Positions 28,601 through 38,812 of a DNA stretch of 64,000 bases are shown piece after piece (the stretch's first letter is position 1; every line of letters starts with the position of its first letter). Under the pieces are notes generated by a model, which saw only the letters and a program-made list of their open reading frames with translations, did not search any database and was not told where the DNA came from. This DNA comes from Candidatus Scybalocola faecavium (GTDB lineage: Bacteria; Bacillota; Clostridia; Lachnospirales; Lachnospiraceae), in the NCBI GenBank assembly GCA_018713145.1, contig DVFP01000027.1, positions 86,161-150,160 of the forward strand, given 5' to 3'. A program made the translations under genes and the position numbers.

Positions 28601-29520
28601 TTATCGATCAGGGCATCTACCGCTTCCTGAAGCATACGCTTTTCGTTGCGCACGATAATGTCCGGAGCGCCCAGCTCCAACAGTCTCTTTAAACGGTTAT
28701 TTCTGTTAATGATCCTCCGGTACAGATCATTTAAGTCGGATGTGGCAAAACGTCCGCCATCTAACTGTACCATCGGACGAATATCGGGAGGAATGACTGG
28801 AATTACATCCAGGATCATCCATTCCGGACGGTTGCCGGAGCTTCTGAAGGCCTCAACGACCTCCAGACGCTTAATGATCCGGGCACGCTTCTGACCGGAC
28901 GCATCCTTTAACTCTCTTTTAAGAGTTTCAGCATCCTTATCCAGGTCAATGCGCTTTAAAAGCTCCTGGATGGACTCTGCGCCCATGCCGGCGCGGAAGC
29001 TGTTCCCGTATTTATCGTAAGCTTCCTGATATTCCTTTTCAGAAAGCACCTGCTTTTCCGAAAGATCCGTATCTCCTTTATCCAAAACCACGTAAGATGC
29101 AAAATACAGCACCTTTTCCAGGTTTCTGGGAGACATATCCAGAATCAGGCCGAGACGGCTGGGGATTCCTTTAAAATACCAGATATGGGACACCGGAGCT
29201 GCCAATTCAATATGTCCCATACGTTCACGGCGCACGCTGGATTTTGTAACCTCAACACCACAGCGGTCGCAGACAACGCCTTTATAACGGATTTTTTTAT
29301 ACTTGCCGCAATGGCACTCCCAGTCCTTGCTGGGCCCGAAGATCCGTTCACAAAACAGCCCGTCTTTTTCCGGCTTTAATGTCCTGTAGTTAATGGTTTC
29401 CGGCTTTTTGACTTCGCCGTGAGACCACTGGCGGATCTTTTCAGGTGAAGCCAGACCAATCTTAATGGCATCAAATGTCATCGGCTGGTAAGTGGTTTCA
29501 TTGGTTTTTGTTTCAGGCAT
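25663..29520 (-). CDS. rpoC: RNA polymerase beta' subunit
   Basis: 1285 residues. The N-terminal zinc cluster (CHCGKYKK and VCDRCG), the catalytic [12 protein letters not shown] and the trigger-loop/bridge-helix region are intact. The last ~100 residues form an unusual Lys/Glu/Ala-rich then Asp/Glu-rich tail. The start at 29520 has AGGGAG eight bases away. It follows rpoB by 17 bases as one operon and ends at a hairpin terminator. Confidence 0.98.
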   Translation of the reverse strand: MPETKTNETTYQPMTFDAIKIGLASPEKIRQWSHGEVKKPETINYRTLKPEKDGLFCERIFGPSKDWECHCGKYKKIRYKGVVCDRCGVEVTKSSVRRERMGHIELAAPVSHIWYFKGIPSRLGLILDMSPRNLEKVLYFASYVVLDKGDTDLSEKQVLSEKEYQEAYDKYGNSFRAGMGAESIQELLKRIDLDKDAETLKRELKDASGQKRARIIKRLEVVEAFRSSGNRPEWMILDVIPVIPPDIRPMVQLDGGRFATSDLNDLYRRIINRNNRLKRLLELGAPDIIVRNEKRMLQEAVDALIDNGRRGRPVTGPGNRALKSLSDMLKGKQGRFRQNLLGKRVDYSGRSVIVVGPELKIYQCGLPKEMAIELFKPFVMRQLVAQGLAHNIKSAKKMVERLQPEVWDVLEDVIKEHPVMLNRAPTLHRLGIQAFEPILVEGKAIKLHPLVCTAFNADFDGDQMAVHVPLFVEAQAECRFLLLSPNNLLKPSDGGPVAVPSQDMVLGIYYLTLDKPGDIGEGKFFKSMNEAILAYENKYITLHSKIKVRREGMINGEHVVRTIETTLGRLLFNEIIPQDLGFVDRSNPDNYFLPEIDFLVGKKQLKKIIDKLINNHGATKTAEVLDDIKSIGYKYSTIGALTVSISDMTVPKEKKEYLAEAEKTIEAITKNFRRGLVTEEERYKAVIEAWKNADDKITNALLTGLDKYNNIFMMADSGARGSNQQIKQLAGMRGLMADTSGRTIELPIKSNFREGLDVLEYFISAHGARKGLSDTALRTADSGYLTRRLVDVSQDLIVRETDCCEEGKEIPGMWIEAFTDGRELIESLEDRMTGRYAAMDIVHPETGEVIVKANHMITPKRAAKVVAAGIDRVKIRTVLSCKSHIGVCAKCYGANMATGQAVQVGEAVGIIAAQSIGEPGTQLTMRTFHSGGVAGDDITQGLPRVEELFEARKPKGLAIIAEFAGVATIKDTKKKREVIVTNDETGESKAYLIPYGSRIKAIDGQHLEAGDELTEGSINPHDLLKIKGVRAVQDYMIREVQRVYRLQGVEINDKHVEVIVRQMLKKIRIENSGDTDYLPGTLVDVLDFEEINENLVDAGKKPAEGTQVMLGITKASLATNSFLSAASFQETTKVLTEAAIKGKVDPLIGLKENVLIGKLIPAGTGMKRYRSVKLDTDEAFAAEMEKKRLEEEALMRAVEEQKAAEKAERAQKAALKAAAEAEAAQDAKEDEVILDEDMDSAAGSLSDDASVEGDALQDSTPAQDDVLDTEEEAGEETSDEPDTEA

Positions 29521-29537
29521 ATATGGCACTCCCTTCT

Positions 29538-32500
29538 TTAGTCATCTAAATCGGAATCACTGCTGCTGTCGAAAAAGTCGTCGAAATCATCATCAGACTC
29601 TTCCACATCGATCAGCTCATTATTGTCATCAAGCTCCTGCTCTTTGTAGCCATAATCGCCCATGGAATCATTGTCATATTCAAAATCATGGCTTCCGTTC
29701 ATGATACTTGCAATATCCTCGTCACCATAATCAATGTTTTCGCCGATTTCAACTTCGGTCTGGTCATCCCGCAGCACACGGACATCCAGAGCCAGAGCCT
29801 GAAGCTCTTTAAGCAATACCTTAAAGGATTCGGGAATACCAGGCTCGCTGACATTCTCGCCCTTAATAATGGCTTCATAGGTTTTCACACGTCCGGTCAC
29901 ATCATCGGACTTGAAGGTCAGGATCTCCTGAAGGGTATAGGATGCGCCGTAAGCTTCCAGCGCCCAAACCTCCATCTCACCGAAACGCTGCCCGCCGAAC
30001 TGGGCCTTTCCGCCAAGAGGCTGCTGTGTTACAAGAGAGTACGGACCTGTGGAACGTGCATGGATCTTATCATCAACCAGATGGTGAAGCTTAAGGTAAT
30101 GCATGTAGCCTACAGTTACCGGGCTGTCAAATTCCTCACCGGTACGTCCGTCACGAAGCTGGATCTTACCGGTACGGCTGATAGGCACACCTCTCCATTC
30201 CTCTCTGTGTGCTTTATTTTTATCCAGATAATCATAAACTCCAGGATCCAGATTATCCTTCCATTTTTCAGTAAATTCTTCCCAGGAAGTGTTTACATAG
30301 TCATTGGCCATTTCCAGGGTATCCATAATATCTTCCTCGTTGGCTCCGTCAAAGACCGGTGTTTCGATCTTAAAGCCAAGAGCCTTTGCAGCCAGACCCA
30401 GATGGACTTCAAGGACCTGACCGATATTCATACGGGAAGGCACGCCCAGAGGGTTAAGGACAATATCCAGAGGACGTCCGTTAGGAAGGAACGGCATATC
30501 CTCCACAGGAAGTACACGGGAAACAACACCCTTGTTACCATGACGGCCGGCCATCTTATCACCAACAGAAATCTTACGTTTCTGAGCAATATAAACGCGA
30601 ACACACTCATTCACGCCGGGAGACAGCTCATCGCCATTTTCTCTTGTAAACACTTTGGCATCCAAAATGATACCATATTCGCCGTGAGGTACTTTTAAGG
30701 ATGTATCACGGACTTCACGGGCCTTCTCACCAAAGATTGCCCGAAGGAGACGTTCTTCTGCAGTAAGTTCGGTTTCACCCTTAGGCGTAACCTTACCTAC
30801 AAGAATATCCCCGGCGCGCACTTCGGCACCCACACGGATGATTCCCCGCTCGTCCAGGTTCTTTAAGGCGTCATCACCTACACCCGGTACATCTCTTGTG
30901 ATCTCTTCCGGTCCCAGCTTTGTATCTCTGGCCTCAGCCTCATACTCGGCAATATGGATGGATGTATAAACATCCTCCTGAACAAGACGCTCACTTAAGA
31001 GAACGGCATCCTCGTAGTTGTAACCTTCCCATGTCATGAAACCAATGAGTGGGTTCTTTCCGAGAGCAAGCTCGCCGTTATAGGTGGACGGACCATCTGC
31101 AAGAACATCCCCTGCAAGGACACGGTCATTTTTATAAACAATGGGGCGCTGGTTGTAGCAGGCACCCTGGTTGCTTCCGACAAACTTCTGCAATTTGTAC
31201 CGGTCTCTGTCACCGTCATCGGTCTTAACGATGATCTCGCTGGCAGAAGACTTTTCAACCACACCGGAGCGCTTTGCGATAACGCACACACCAGAGTCTA
31301 CAGCTGCTTTTCCTTCCATCCCTGTACCAACGATGGAGGAATCGGTAAGCATCAAAGGCACAGCCTGACGCTGCATGTTAGATCCCATAAGAGCACGGTT
31401 GGCATCGTCATTTTCCAGGAAGGGGATCATGGATGTAGCAACGGAAAATACCATCTTAGGTGATACGTCCATCAGGTCGATCCTTGAGCGGGCAAACTGA
31501 GAAGTCTCTTCCCGGTAACGGCCGGATACATTATTTTCAATAAAGTGGCCTTCCTCATCCAGAGGAGCGTTGGCCTGGGCCACAATATAATTATCCTCTT
31601 CATCGGCCGTCAGATAAACTACCTCGTCAGTAACTCTCGGATTCAGACGGTCGGTTTTATCCACCTTACGGTAAGGCGCTTCCACAAAACCATACTCATT
31701 GATCCGGGCATAACATGCCAGAGAGTTGATCAGACCGATGTTGGGACCTTCAGGGGTCTCGATCGGGCACATGCGTCCATAATGGGTATAGTGAACGTCA
31801 CGCACCTCGAAACCGGCACGGTCACGGGACAGACCGCCAGGACCCAGGGCAGACAGACGCCGCTTGTGAGTCAGCTCAGACAGCGGGTTGTTCTGATCCA
31901 TGAACTGGGATAACTGGGAGCTTCCAAAGAACTCTTTCACTGCTGCTGTTACCGGCTTAATATTGATCAAAGACTGAGGAGAAATACCCTCCAGATCCTG
32001 AGTGGTCATACGCTCCCGGACAACACGCTCCATTCTTGAAAGGCCGATACGGTACTGGTTCTGAAGCAATTCACCTACGGCACGGATACGGCGGTTTCCT
32101 AAGTGGTCAATATCATCGGAAGTGCCAACGCCATATTCCAGATGCATATTATAGTTAATGGAAGCGAAAATATCTTCCTTTGTAATATGCATTGGCACAA
32201 GCTCATGAACATTTTTCTTAATAGCCCGCTTAATATCTTCTATATCATCAAACTCGTCCAAGATCGATTTAAGCACCGGATAATAAACCAGCTCTGTCAC
32301 ACCAAGCTCTCTGGGATCTACATCCACATAAGCGGAAAGATCTACAGCCATATTGGACAATACTTTCACCTTGCGGCCTTCCTCAGTTGTGATAAACACA
32401 GCAGGAATGGCAGCGTTCTGAATAGCAACAGCCAATTCTTCTGTAATGGCAGTTCCAGCCTCAGCCAGGATCTCGCCGGTGGAAGTATCTACCACATCCT

Positions 32501-33386
32501 CAGCCAGGGTAAAGTTTTTAATACGATATTTTAAAGCAAGCTTTTTATTAAACTTATAACGGCCAACCTTTGCCAGATCGTATCTTCTGGGATCAAAGAA
32601 CATGGCATTGATCAGGCTTTCCGCGCTTTCTACGGATAAAGGCTCGCCGGGACGGATCTTCTTATATAATTCCAGAAGGCCGTCATGATAATTATCGGAT
32701 GTATCTTTTGTCATGCTGGCAAGGATCTTAGGTTCTTCACCAAACAGATCGATGATCTCCTGATTGGTGCCAATACCCAGAGAACGGATCAGCACAGTGA
32801 TGGGCACCTTACGTGTACGGTCAACACGTACATAGAACACATCATTAGAATCTGTTTCATATTCCAGCCATGCGCCCCGGTTGGGGATCACGGTACAGGA
32901 ATACAGCTTTTTACCGATCTTATCATGGCCGATACCGTAGTAGATTCCCGGAGAACGAACAAGCTGGCTGACAATAACACGCTCAGCGCCGTTGATCACA
33001 AAAGTACCGGTCTCTGTCATAATCGGCAGATCACCCATAAAGATCTCATGTTCATTAATTTCATCCGTTTCTTTATTAATAAGGCGGACTTTTACCTTCA
33101 GCGGAGCAGCATACGTTGCGTCACGCTCTTTGCATTCTTCAATGCTATACTTAACATCATCTTCACATAATGTAAAATCTGTAAACTCAAGACTCAAATG
33201 ACCGCTGTAGTCAGCGATTGGAGATATATCATCGAAAACTTCTTTAAGACCCTTTTCCAGAAACCAATTATAAGAATCTTTCTGTACCTCAATAAGGTTG
33301 GGCATATCAAGAACTTCTTTTCGATGAGAATAGCTCATGCGGATGCCTTTTCCGGCTTTAACTGGTTTAATTCGTTTGCTATTCAT
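29538..33386 (-). CDS. rpoB: RNA polymerase beta subunit
   Basis: 1282 residues. The rifampicin pocket reads [19 protein letters not shown] followed by RLSALGPGG, i.e. the sensitive type at the Asp516, His526 and Ser531 equivalents. An acidic, serine-rich tail of about 60 residues ([18 protein letters not shown]) ends the protein. GGGGTG lies about 11 bases upstream of the ATG. Transcription starts from its own promoter at 33.5 kb. The usual rplJL neighbours are about 20 kb away. Confidence 0.98.
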   Translation of the reverse strand: MNSKRIKPVKAGKGIRMSYSHRKEVLDMPNLIEVQKDSYNWFLEKGLKEVFDDISPIADYSGHLSLEFTDFTLCEDDVKYSIEECKERDATYAAPLKVKVRLINKETDEINEHEIFMGDLPIMTETGTFVINGAERVIVSQLVRSPGIYYGIGHDKIGKKLYSCTVIPNRGAWLEYETDSNDVFYVRVDRTRKVPITVLIRSLGIGTNQEIIDLFGEEPKILASMTKDTSDNYHDGLLELYKKIRPGEPLSVESAESLINAMFFDPRRYDLAKVGRYKFNKKLALKYRIKNFTLAEDVVDTSTGEILAEAGTAITEELAVAIQNAAIPAVFITTEEGRKVKVLSNMAVDLSAYVDVDPRELGVTELVYYPVLKSILDEFDDIEDIKRAIKKNVHELVPMHITKEDIFASINYNMHLEYGVGTSDDIDHLGNRRIRAVGELLQNQYRIGLSRMERVVRERMTTQDLEGISPQSLINIKPVTAAVKEFFGSSQLSQFMDQNNPLSELTHKRRLSALGPGGLSRDRAGFEVRDVHYTHYGRMCPIETPEGPNIGLINSLACYARINEYGFVEAPYRKVDKTDRLNPRVTDEVVYLTADEEDNYIVAQANAPLDEEGHFIENNVSGRYREETSQFARSRIDLMDVSPKMVFSVATSMIPFLENDDANRALMGSNMQRQAVPLMLTDSSIVGTGMEGKAAVDSGVCVIAKRSGVVEKSSASEIIVKTDDGDRDRYKLQKFVGSNQGACYNQRPIVYKNDRVLAGDVLADGPSTYNGELALGKNPLIGFMTWEGYNYEDAVLLSERLVQEDVYTSIHIAEYEAEARDTKLGPEEITRDVPGVGDDALKNLDERGIIRVGAEVRAGDILVGKVTPKGETELTAEERLLRAIFGEKAREVRDTSLKVPHGEYGIILDAKVFTRENGDELSPGVNECVRVYIAQKRKISVGDKMAGRHGNKGVVSRVLPVEDMPFLPNGRPLDIVLNPLGVPSRMNIGQVLEVHLGLAAKALGFKIETPVFDGANEEDIMDTLEMANDYVNTSWEEFTEKWKDNLDPGVYDYLDKNKAHREEWRGVPISRTGKIQLRDGRTGEEFDSPVTVGYMHYLKLHHLVDDKIHARSTGPYSLVTQQPLGGKAQFGGQRFGEMEVWALEAYGASYTLQEILTFKSDDVTGRVKTYEAIIKGENVSEPGIPESFKVLLKELQALALDVRVLRDDQTEVEIGENIDYGDEDIASIMNGSHDFEYDNDSMGDYGYKEQELDDNNELIDVEESDDDFDDFFDSSSDSDLDD

Positions 33387-33494
33387 TAGACGTTTTTCAC
33401 CCCTTAAATCGTTGTGTTCGAGTTCCTTTTGTGCACTTTGCCAATGGGCTTTCCGGCCAAACGGCAGGGAACCCCACGCTAATTGCAGTAGATT

Positions 33495-33524
33495 ATTCTA
33501 CCATGAAATGGAAGAGTTTGTCAA
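33495..33524 (-). promoter_or_regulatory. rpoBC promoter
   Basis: TTGACA (33524-33519), 18 bases, TAGAAT (33500-33495) preceded by TGG. It lies nine bases after the degV stop codon, without a terminator between, so degV transcripts may read through. The leader is about 100 nt. Confidence 0.85.
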
Positions 33525-33532
33525 GATTTTTT

Positions 33533-34411
33533 TCAATCCTCCAGTTCAGGAATCATTTTTGAGCAGGCGATGGCCAGGGCGCCGGGCCCGATGTGGCAGG
33601 CCACGCTTAAGGACAGAGGCGCGATATAAATGTCATGTTCCGGAAAATCTTTCTGAATCTCCTGACGAAATTCCTCAGCTAACTCCTGATTTTGGGTATG
33701 GGCGATCTCCAGGTATACTTTTTCTCCTTTTGGCGACTTTCCGATGCGCTCTGTCAGATCTTTTTTCATGGCGTCGATCATAATGGTGCGGGCCTGTTTT
33801 ACAGTTCTGGCCTTAGCAAAAGCATCCAGCTTTTTTCCCTGGATCTGAAGCACCGGCTTTAACCGGAGCAGCGTTCCCAGTGCCGCTGCCGCCGGAGTGA
33901 TCCTTCCGCCTTTTTTCAAATATTTTAATGTATCTACCATAATATAAATACTGGATTCCTGCCGTTCCCGCATTAAAATATCGTGGATCTGCTTCCCGCT
34001 GTAACCTTTTTGAGCTAAGGCAATGGCATCTAACGTGCTCTGGCGCTGAGTAACAGAAATCCGGTGATTATCCACTACCCATACTTTATTATCATAATCT
34101 GCTGCCAGCATTTTTGCAGTATCGCATGTGCCGGACAAGCCGCTGGACATAGGGATATGAACGATCTCATCATATTCCTTAAGCAGTTCATCCCAAAGAT
34201 CAAGGACTTTTTCCGGAGATGGCTGAGATGTGGCAATATCCGTTCCATCCCCCAGCATTTCATAAAACTGGTCCTGAGTCAGATCAATATCTTCAAAATA
34301 AGTTTTTTCGCCAATATTAAAAGGCATAGGGAGCACCCGGATCCCCAGTTCCTTTGCCTGGCTTTGCGTAATACCGCTGTTACTGTCTGTAATCACTGCA
34401 ACCTTACTCAT
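33533..34411 (-). CDS. DegV-family fatty-acid-binding protein, copy 1
   Basis: 292 residues. VAVITDSNSGI at the N-terminus, PMSSGLSGTC in the middle and HIGPGALAIA at the end are DegV signatures. DegV/FakB proteins hold a fatty acid for phosphorylation by FakA, although many family members have no assigned partner; no fakA gene is visible here. The start at 34411 has AAGGAGG six bases upstream. It lies directly upstream of rpoB and downstream of prfC on the same strand. Confidence 0.88.
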   Translation of the reverse strand: MSKVAVITDSNSGITQSQAKELGIRVLPMPFNIGEKTYFEDIDLTQDQFYEMLGDGTDIATSQPSPEKVLDLWDELLKEYDEIVHIPMSSGLSGTCDTAKMLAADYDNKVWVVDNHRISVTQRQSTLDAIALAQKGYSGKQIHDILMRERQESSIYIMVDTLKYLKKGGRITPAAAALGTLLRLKPVLQIQGKKLDAFAKARTVKQARTIMIDAMKKDLTERIGKSPKGEKVYLEIAHTQNQELAEEFRQEIQKDFPEHDIYIAPLSLSVACHIGPGALAIACSKMIPELED

Positions 34412-34617
34412 TTTTTTCCTCCTTATCCCGGGCACACCCTTGCCCATACCGATGTCCCTAAAAGGACTTTTTATACTACATGCAGGCAGGCCCTGTCTTT
34501 GTTACCTGTTTTTTAAAACTATTTTCCCTAATAAGCACAAGAAGCCCGCCGGCCTATGCCGCGAACTTCCTGTTATTTTCTCATTTCAATTATTTTTTCC
34601 GTCCGGTCTAAAAAATA

Positions 34618-36210
34618 TCACCACCGGCCGAACTCTGTCAACTGAAGACCTTTGTTCTTATCCAGCACAGTATTGACAGCCCACTCATGGATAAACAGCA
34701 GCAAAGGATTGCCTTTCAGATCCTTGATCCGCTTCATATCAGATGTGCCTACGATCTTAGAAACATCCACTTCATCCTTATTGGCGATCCAGCGGATATA
34801 CTCATGAGGCATCATATCCATACGGATTTCTACGCCATATTCTGTGTGAAGGCGGTGTTTTAATACATCAAACTGAAGCACACCAACAACACCCACGATG
34901 ATCTCTTCCATACCTGTGTTATATTCCTGGAAGATCTGGATCGCGCCTTCCTGGGCGATCTGAGAAATACCTTTAATAAACTGCTTCCGCTTCATGGTAT
35001 CCACCTGGCGCACCTTGGCAAAATGCTCCGGCGCAAAGGTTGGGATCCCTTCATACTTAAATTTCTTTCCGGGAACGCACAGCGTATCTCCAATAGAAAA
35101 AATACCCGGATCAAAAACACCGATAATATCCCCTGCATAAGCCTCAGAAACTACCTTACGCTCTGAAGCCATGAGCTGCTGGGGCTGAAGGAGCTTCTGC
35201 TTCTTATTCCCCTGAACATGGTAAACTTCCATGCCGGCGTCAAACTTTCCGGAGCAAATACGCATAAATGCGATTCGGTCTCTGTGGGCCTTGTTCATAT
35301 TGGCCTGGATCTTAAATACAAAAGCGGAAAAATCCGGATCAAAGGAATCGATCAGCCCTTCATCTGACATTCTTGGCAATGGAGGCGAAGTCATTTCCAG
35401 GAAATAATTTAAAAACAGTTCAATACCAAAGTTGGTCAGGGCTGAACCGAAAAACACAGGAGACAGCTTTCCTTCTGTCACTTCTTTAATGTTAAACTCA
35501 TTGCTCGCTCCATCCAGCAGTTCTACATCCTCCAGAAGCTTTTCATACAGTTCATCCCCGATCACACCGGTAATTTCCGGAGAATCCAGGGTCAGATCCG
35601 TATCATCCACAGCCTTCTGTCCATTGGCAAAAGCTGTAAATGCATGCATATGCCGGGTCCTGCGGTCATAAACGCCCCGAAAATCCTTTCCGTTTCCAAT
35701 AGGCCAGTTCATGGGACAAGTCTTGATTCCAAGAACCGACTCAATCTCGTCCATAAGATCAAATGGATCCCTGGCCTCCCGGTCCATTTTATTTATAAAT
35801 GTAAAAATCGGAATATTTCTTAAAAGACATACTTTAAACAGCTTAATCGTCTGGGCTTCCACACCCTTGGATGCATCAATGACCATCACCGCAGAATCCG
35901 CTGCCATAAGAGTACGGTAAGTATCTTCAGAGAAGTCCTGATGTCCCGGTGTATCCAAAATATTAATACAATATCCGTCATAATTAAACTGCATTACGGA
36001 CGAGGTTACAGAAATACCTCTTTCCTTTTCAATTTCCATCCAGTCAGAAACCGCATGCTTTGCCGTCTTTTTTCCTTTTACCGAACCGGCCAGATTAATG
36101 GCACCGCCATAAAGAAGGAACTTTTCCGTCAAAGTGGTCTTACCGGCATCGGGATGGGAAATGATGGCAAAGGTCCTGCGGCGTTCAATTTCTTTTTTTA
36201 AGTCCGCCAC
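34618..36210 (-). CDS. prfC: Peptide chain release factor 3
   Basis: A GTPase of 530 residues that recycles RF1/RF2 after translation termination. G1 SHPDAGKTT, G3 DTPGHQD and G4 NKMD are present, followed by domain II and the RF3 C-terminal domain. The GTG at 36210 is the start, since AGGAGG lies seven bases before it; the 36234 frame has no site. The leader of about 100 nt begins with a copy of repeat family C. Confidence 0.95.
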   Translation of the reverse strand: MADLKKEIERRRTFAIISHPDAGKTTLTEKFLLYGGAINLAGSVKGKKTAKHAVSDWMEIEKERGISVTSSVMQFNYDGYCINILDTPGHQDFSEDTYRTLMAADSAVMVIDASKGVEAQTIKLFKVCLLRNIPIFTFINKMDREARDPFDLMDEIESVLGIKTCPMNWPIGNGKDFRGVYDRRTRHMHAFTAFANGQKAVDDTDLTLDSPEITGVIGDELYEKLLEDVELLDGASNEFNIKEVTEGKLSPVFFGSALTNFGIELFLNYFLEMTSPPLPRMSDEGLIDSFDPDFSAFVFKIQANMNKAHRDRIAFMRICSGKFDAGMEVYHVQGNKKQKLLQPQQLMASERKVVSEAYAGDIIGVFDPGIFSIGDTLCVPGKKFKYEGIPTFAPEHFAKVRQVDTMKRKQFIKGISQIAQEGAIQIFQEYNTGMEEIIVGVVGVLQFDVLKHRLHTEYGVEIRMDMMPHEYIRWIANKDEVDVSKIVGTSDMKRIKDLKGNPLLLFIHEWAVNTVLDKNKGLQLTEFGRW

Positions 36211-36280
36211 CAAATAACCTCCTGTAAAAAACACATACTTATATTACAACACTAGGATCGCACCGGCACCGGGCCGGACA

Positions 36281-36311
36281 AATCCGTGTCTTATGCCCGT
36301 TTGTCAGGCAA
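36281..36311 (-). repeat. Repeat family C copy at the 5' end of the prfC transcript
   Basis: On the minus strand it runs TTGCCTGACAAACGGGC then ATAAGACACGGATT. It matches 28 of 31 positions of the plus-strand sequence at 37862-37892. The GCCY/GGGC stem is kept, with a C-to-T change tolerated as a G-U pair. It begins about two bases after the predicted prfC transcription start. Confidence 0.7.
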
Positions 36312-36319
36312 CACCACGT

Positions 36320-36349
36320 ATTATATCCGCTTTTCCCATGCCTTGTCAA
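36320..36349 (-). promoter_or_regulatory. prfC promoter
   Basis: TTGACA (36349-36344), 18 bases, TATAAT (36325-36320). Both hexamers are consensus. Confidence 0.9.
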
Positions 36350-36435
36350 GAGACAGAGGGAGAAAGGCACCGGCATTTAACGGTTCAAATGGGCCATCTG
36401 ACATACAGCATTTTTGTTATAGGCATTTTAGTTAT

Positions 36436-36469
36436 TTCACATTAAAAAATTAAACTGGTACACTGTACC
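36436..36469 (+). promoter_or_regulatory. Promoter with overlapping palindromic operator for the XRE gene
   Basis: TTCACA (36436-36441), 17 bases, TACACT (36459-36464). The -10 is embedded in GGTACACTGTACC (36457-36469), a perfect 13-nt palindrome. Binding there would block polymerase, as expected for self-repression by the XRE protein. Confidence 0.65.
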
Positions 36470-36490
36470 CTAAAGGGGGACCGGAAAACT

Positions 36491-36880
36491 ATGGATAATT
36501 TCATCGGATCAAATATAAAAGAAGCCCGAATCAAAGCGGGGTTTACTCAGGAAAAACTTGCAGAAAAGATTGAGGTGTCGCTTAGTGTCATCAGCCGTCT
36601 GGAAACAGGACGTACCATGGTCAGCGTTGCCAAGCTCATGCGCATCGCCCAGGTCTTAAACGTGTCTGTTGCTGAATTTTTTACAGAGGATACAAAAGAA
36701 TATCCTCAAAGCCAGGACACAGCCACCTTAACATGCGCAAATGCATCCCATATAGCTGATGATGTGGAAGCACTTTCATCTTCAGCAGATGAAGAGCTTT
36801 ACTTTTTGATCCAGCAGCTTCCAGACAAAGGGAAGGAATTTTTTAAACAATCCCTCCGCTGTTATCTGGAAATCTTCTGA
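36491..36880 (+). CDS. XRE-family helix-turn-helix regulator
   Basis: A 129-residue protein. Residues 7-62 form a Cro/cI-type helix-turn-helix (IKEARIKAGFTQEKLAEKIE), and the rest is helical and acidic, probably for oligomerisation. It stands alone, facing a degV gene. AGGGGG lies upstream of the ATG, and a palindrome overlaps its -10, suggesting autorepression. Other targets are unknown. Confidence 0.85.
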   Translation: MDNFIGSNIKEARIKAGFTQEKLAEKIEVSLSVISRLETGRTMVSVAKLMRIAQVLNVSVAEFFTEDTKEYPQSQDTATLTCANASHIADDVEALSSSADEELYFLIQQLPDKGKEFFKQSLRCYLEIF

Positions 36881-36891
36881 ATCATCTCAGC

Positions 36892-36914
36892 CGGACAAAT
36901 CTTTTCGGCTTTAT
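36892..36914 (+). terminator. Short terminator between XRE and degV genes
   Basis: AGCCG/CGGCT stem with a loop of about 12 nt, followed by TTTAT, 10 bases after the XRE stop. Confidence 0.5.
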
Positions 36915-37780
36915 CTTCTGTCCCCCAAATAGAACAAAGCCACTGTTCCAGGCCCGGAATGGGCTCCTATCGTAGGATTGACCATATCAATATAAAACTG
37001 ATCGATCCCAAAGCGTTCTTTTACCCTGTCTGCCACATATCTGGCATCATCAATACAATCTCCATGACTGATAAAAATAATATCATTTTTATCTCTGTAG
37101 CTTCCAATGGTTTCTTCCATCTTATCCACAAGAGCATTCAGAGACTTTTTCCGGCCGCGGACCTTGCCCACAGCTACTAAGCGTCCTTCATCATCCACAT
37201 GAAGCACCGGCTTGATCTGGGCCAATGTTCCAAGCACTGCCGTAGTCCTGGATACGCGGCCGCCCCGGAATAAATGGAAAAGATTATCTACCGTAAACTG
37301 ATGGCACATATGAAGCTTATGATCCTCCACCCACTGAGCGGTCTCTTCCAGTGTCGCCCCCTGATCGCGAAGCTGGTTAGCCTTGTGGATCAAAAGTCCC
37401 TGGCCGAGGGATGCGCTGAGAGAATCGATCACAATGATCTTTGTATCCGGCAGCTCTTCACAAAGCTGCTGTCCCACCATCGCCGTTACATTATAGCTGC
37501 CGCTTAAGGCTGAAGAAAATGCAATATGAAGAATATCGTATCCATCCTCAATAACACTGCGGAAAGTTTTTTCCACTACCTGAGGATTTACGGCCATGGT
37601 CGTCGGCATTTTCCCTTCACGCATCTTTGCGTAAAACGCTTCCGGTGACAGGACATCATCGCCGCCGTAAAGCTTCCCATCCAGATTATAATACAACGGG
37701 ATCAGCCGAATATCATGCTCCCGGGCATAATCCTCAGTCAGATCGCTGTTGCCGTCTGTGGTTATGATAAATTTCTTCAT
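36911..37780 (-). CDS. DegV-family fatty-acid-binding protein, copy 2
   Basis: 289 residues: FIITTDGNSDLTEDYA, HIAFSSALSGSYN and IGAHSGPGTVALFYLG are DegV hallmarks. It is clearly diverged from the DegV at 33.5 kb, so the two may hold different lipids. The ATG has AGGAGG eight bases upstream. It has its own promoter (37948-37977), and its leader carries repeat family C right at the predicted transcription start. Confidence 0.88.
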   Translation of the reverse strand: MKKFIITTDGNSDLTEDYAREHDIRLIPLYYNLDGKLYGGDDVLSPEAFYAKMREGKMPTTMAVNPQVVEKTFRSVIEDGYDILHIAFSSALSGSYNVTAMVGQQLCEELPDTKIIVIDSLSASLGQGLLIHKANQLRDQGATLEETAQWVEDHKLHMCHQFTVDNLFHLFRGGRVSRTTAVLGTLAQIKPVLHVDDEGRLVAVGKVRGRKKSLNALVDKMEETIGSYRDKNDIIFISHGDCIDDARYVADRVKERFGIDQFYIDMVNPTIGAHSGPGTVALFYLGDRR

Positions 37781-37856
37781 TTAATGGTCCTCCTGCATCT
37801 CTTTTTAAAAGCTGCCCTACTGCCGTATCCGCCAAAAGGCAGTTTCCCTATATATT

Positions 37857-37938
37857 ATGAGTTGCCCGACAAATGGGCATGAGACACGGATTGCTCCGCG
37901 CTTTGCGCTCCCCCATGACCTTTTGTCGCTTGTCTCAT
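37857..37938 (-). repeat. Repeat family C, inverted pair in degV leader
   Basis: The minus-strand copy ATGAGACAAGCGACAAAAGG-TCATG (37938-37914) faces a diverged plus-strand copy ATGAGTTGCCCGACAAATGG-GCATG (37857-37881), with GAGCGCAAAGCGCG between them. It forms a large imperfect stem in the leader RNA. A stretch of about 27 bases (CCATGACC to TGTCTCAT) recurs exactly at 47388-47413. Confidence 0.75.
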
Positions 37939-37947
37939 ATTATTTAC

Positions 37948-37977
37948 AGTATAACATACCGGGGCAGATGACTGCAA
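37948..37977 (-). promoter_or_regulatory. degV (copy 2) promoter
   Basis: TTGCAG (37977-37972), 18 bases, TATACT (37953-37948). The predicted start near 37941 is three bases before the family C repeat. Confidence 0.7.
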
Positions 37978-38038
37978 CCAAACGTCAAAAGAATCATCCT
38001 GTTGGCATTTCACACCACAAAATCTCCTGCTGGGATTT

Positions 38039-38797
38039 TCAAATCTCAGGGAGCTGGCAGGATACAAGAAGCATCATGGGCCGGCGCATCTCATCCTTCA
38101 TCCCGGGAAGGTCCATCATATCCTTGGGAGGCATAGGCTCGATTACATGAGTCAGCCTAAAGCCCAGTTCTAAAAGTGTGTTCACATATGTGGTTACTGT
38201 CCTGTGATACTTAGTCACATGCTCTCCCAAAAATACAGCATCTCTACTGCCCTCATAATAATAATGATCCACAGGAAAATACAAAATATTCCCCTCATCA
38301 TCATAAATCCAGTCCTGACTTCCATATGCAGTAAACACCGGATGCTCCACAGAAAAAACAAATGTTCCTCCCGGCTTTAACCATTCCCGGATCTTACGGC
38401 ACATGGCCGGAAAGTCCTCAATATAATGAAAGGCCAGAGAGCTTAATACCACATCAAAGCTGTCTTTAGAAAAATCCAGATCTTCCATGGCACTTTGGCG
38501 GTAAGTAACAGCCGGATGGCTGTTTTTCTCCTTTGCGGCTGCCAGCATCTTTTCTGAAATATCTGTTCCCAGGACGCTTTTTGCCCCGTGAGCGGCCGCA
38601 TACATACAGTGCCACCCGTAGCCGCAGCCCAGGTCCAAAACCGTGCATCCTTTAAAGTCAGGCAGAAGCTTTTCCAGCTCCCGCCACTCTCCGGCTCCTT
38701 TTAATCCCTGGACAGACCGGCTCATCTGACTGTACTTGTCAAAAAAATCCTGGTCATCATACCTGTTTTCTTTCATTTTCCCTGGGTTACTGTCCAT
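38039..38797 (-). CDS. Class I SAM-dependent methyltransferase
   Basis: 252 residues with motif I VLDLGCGYGWH (about 56), an acidic residue in GTDIS, DVVLSSLAFHY as motif IV and WLKPGGTFVFSVEHP. This is the UbiE/COQ5-like small-molecule methyltransferase pattern. The substrate cannot be predicted. It begins 15 bases after uvrA, so it probably belongs to the uvrA transcript. Start uncertain: 38797 lacks a clear site, and the ATG at 38776 has AGGG very close. Confidence 0.85.
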   Translation of the reverse strand: MDSNPGKMKENRYDDQDFFDKYSQMSRSVQGLKGAGEWRELEKLLPDFKGCTVLDLGCGYGWHCMYAAAHGAKSVLGTDISEKMLAAAKEKNSHPAVTYRQSAMEDLDFSKDSFDVVLSSLAFHYIEDFPAMCRKIREWLKPGGTFVFSVEHPVFTAYGSQDWIYDDEGNILYFPVDHYYYEGSRDAVFLGEHVTKYHRTVTTYVNTLLELGFRLTHVIEPMPPKDMMDLPGMKDEMRRPMMLLVSCQLPEI

Positions 38798-38812
38798 AAG
38801 GTGAATCGTAAC

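Noticed and set aside
29688..30698. 336-codon open frame on the plus strand
   Set aside because: Antisense shadow of rpoB, with no recognisable motif.
33585..33605. GGGCCCGATG string resembling family D
   Set aside because: It lies within the degV coding sequence and encodes the conserved HIGPGALA segment, so the resemblance is chance.
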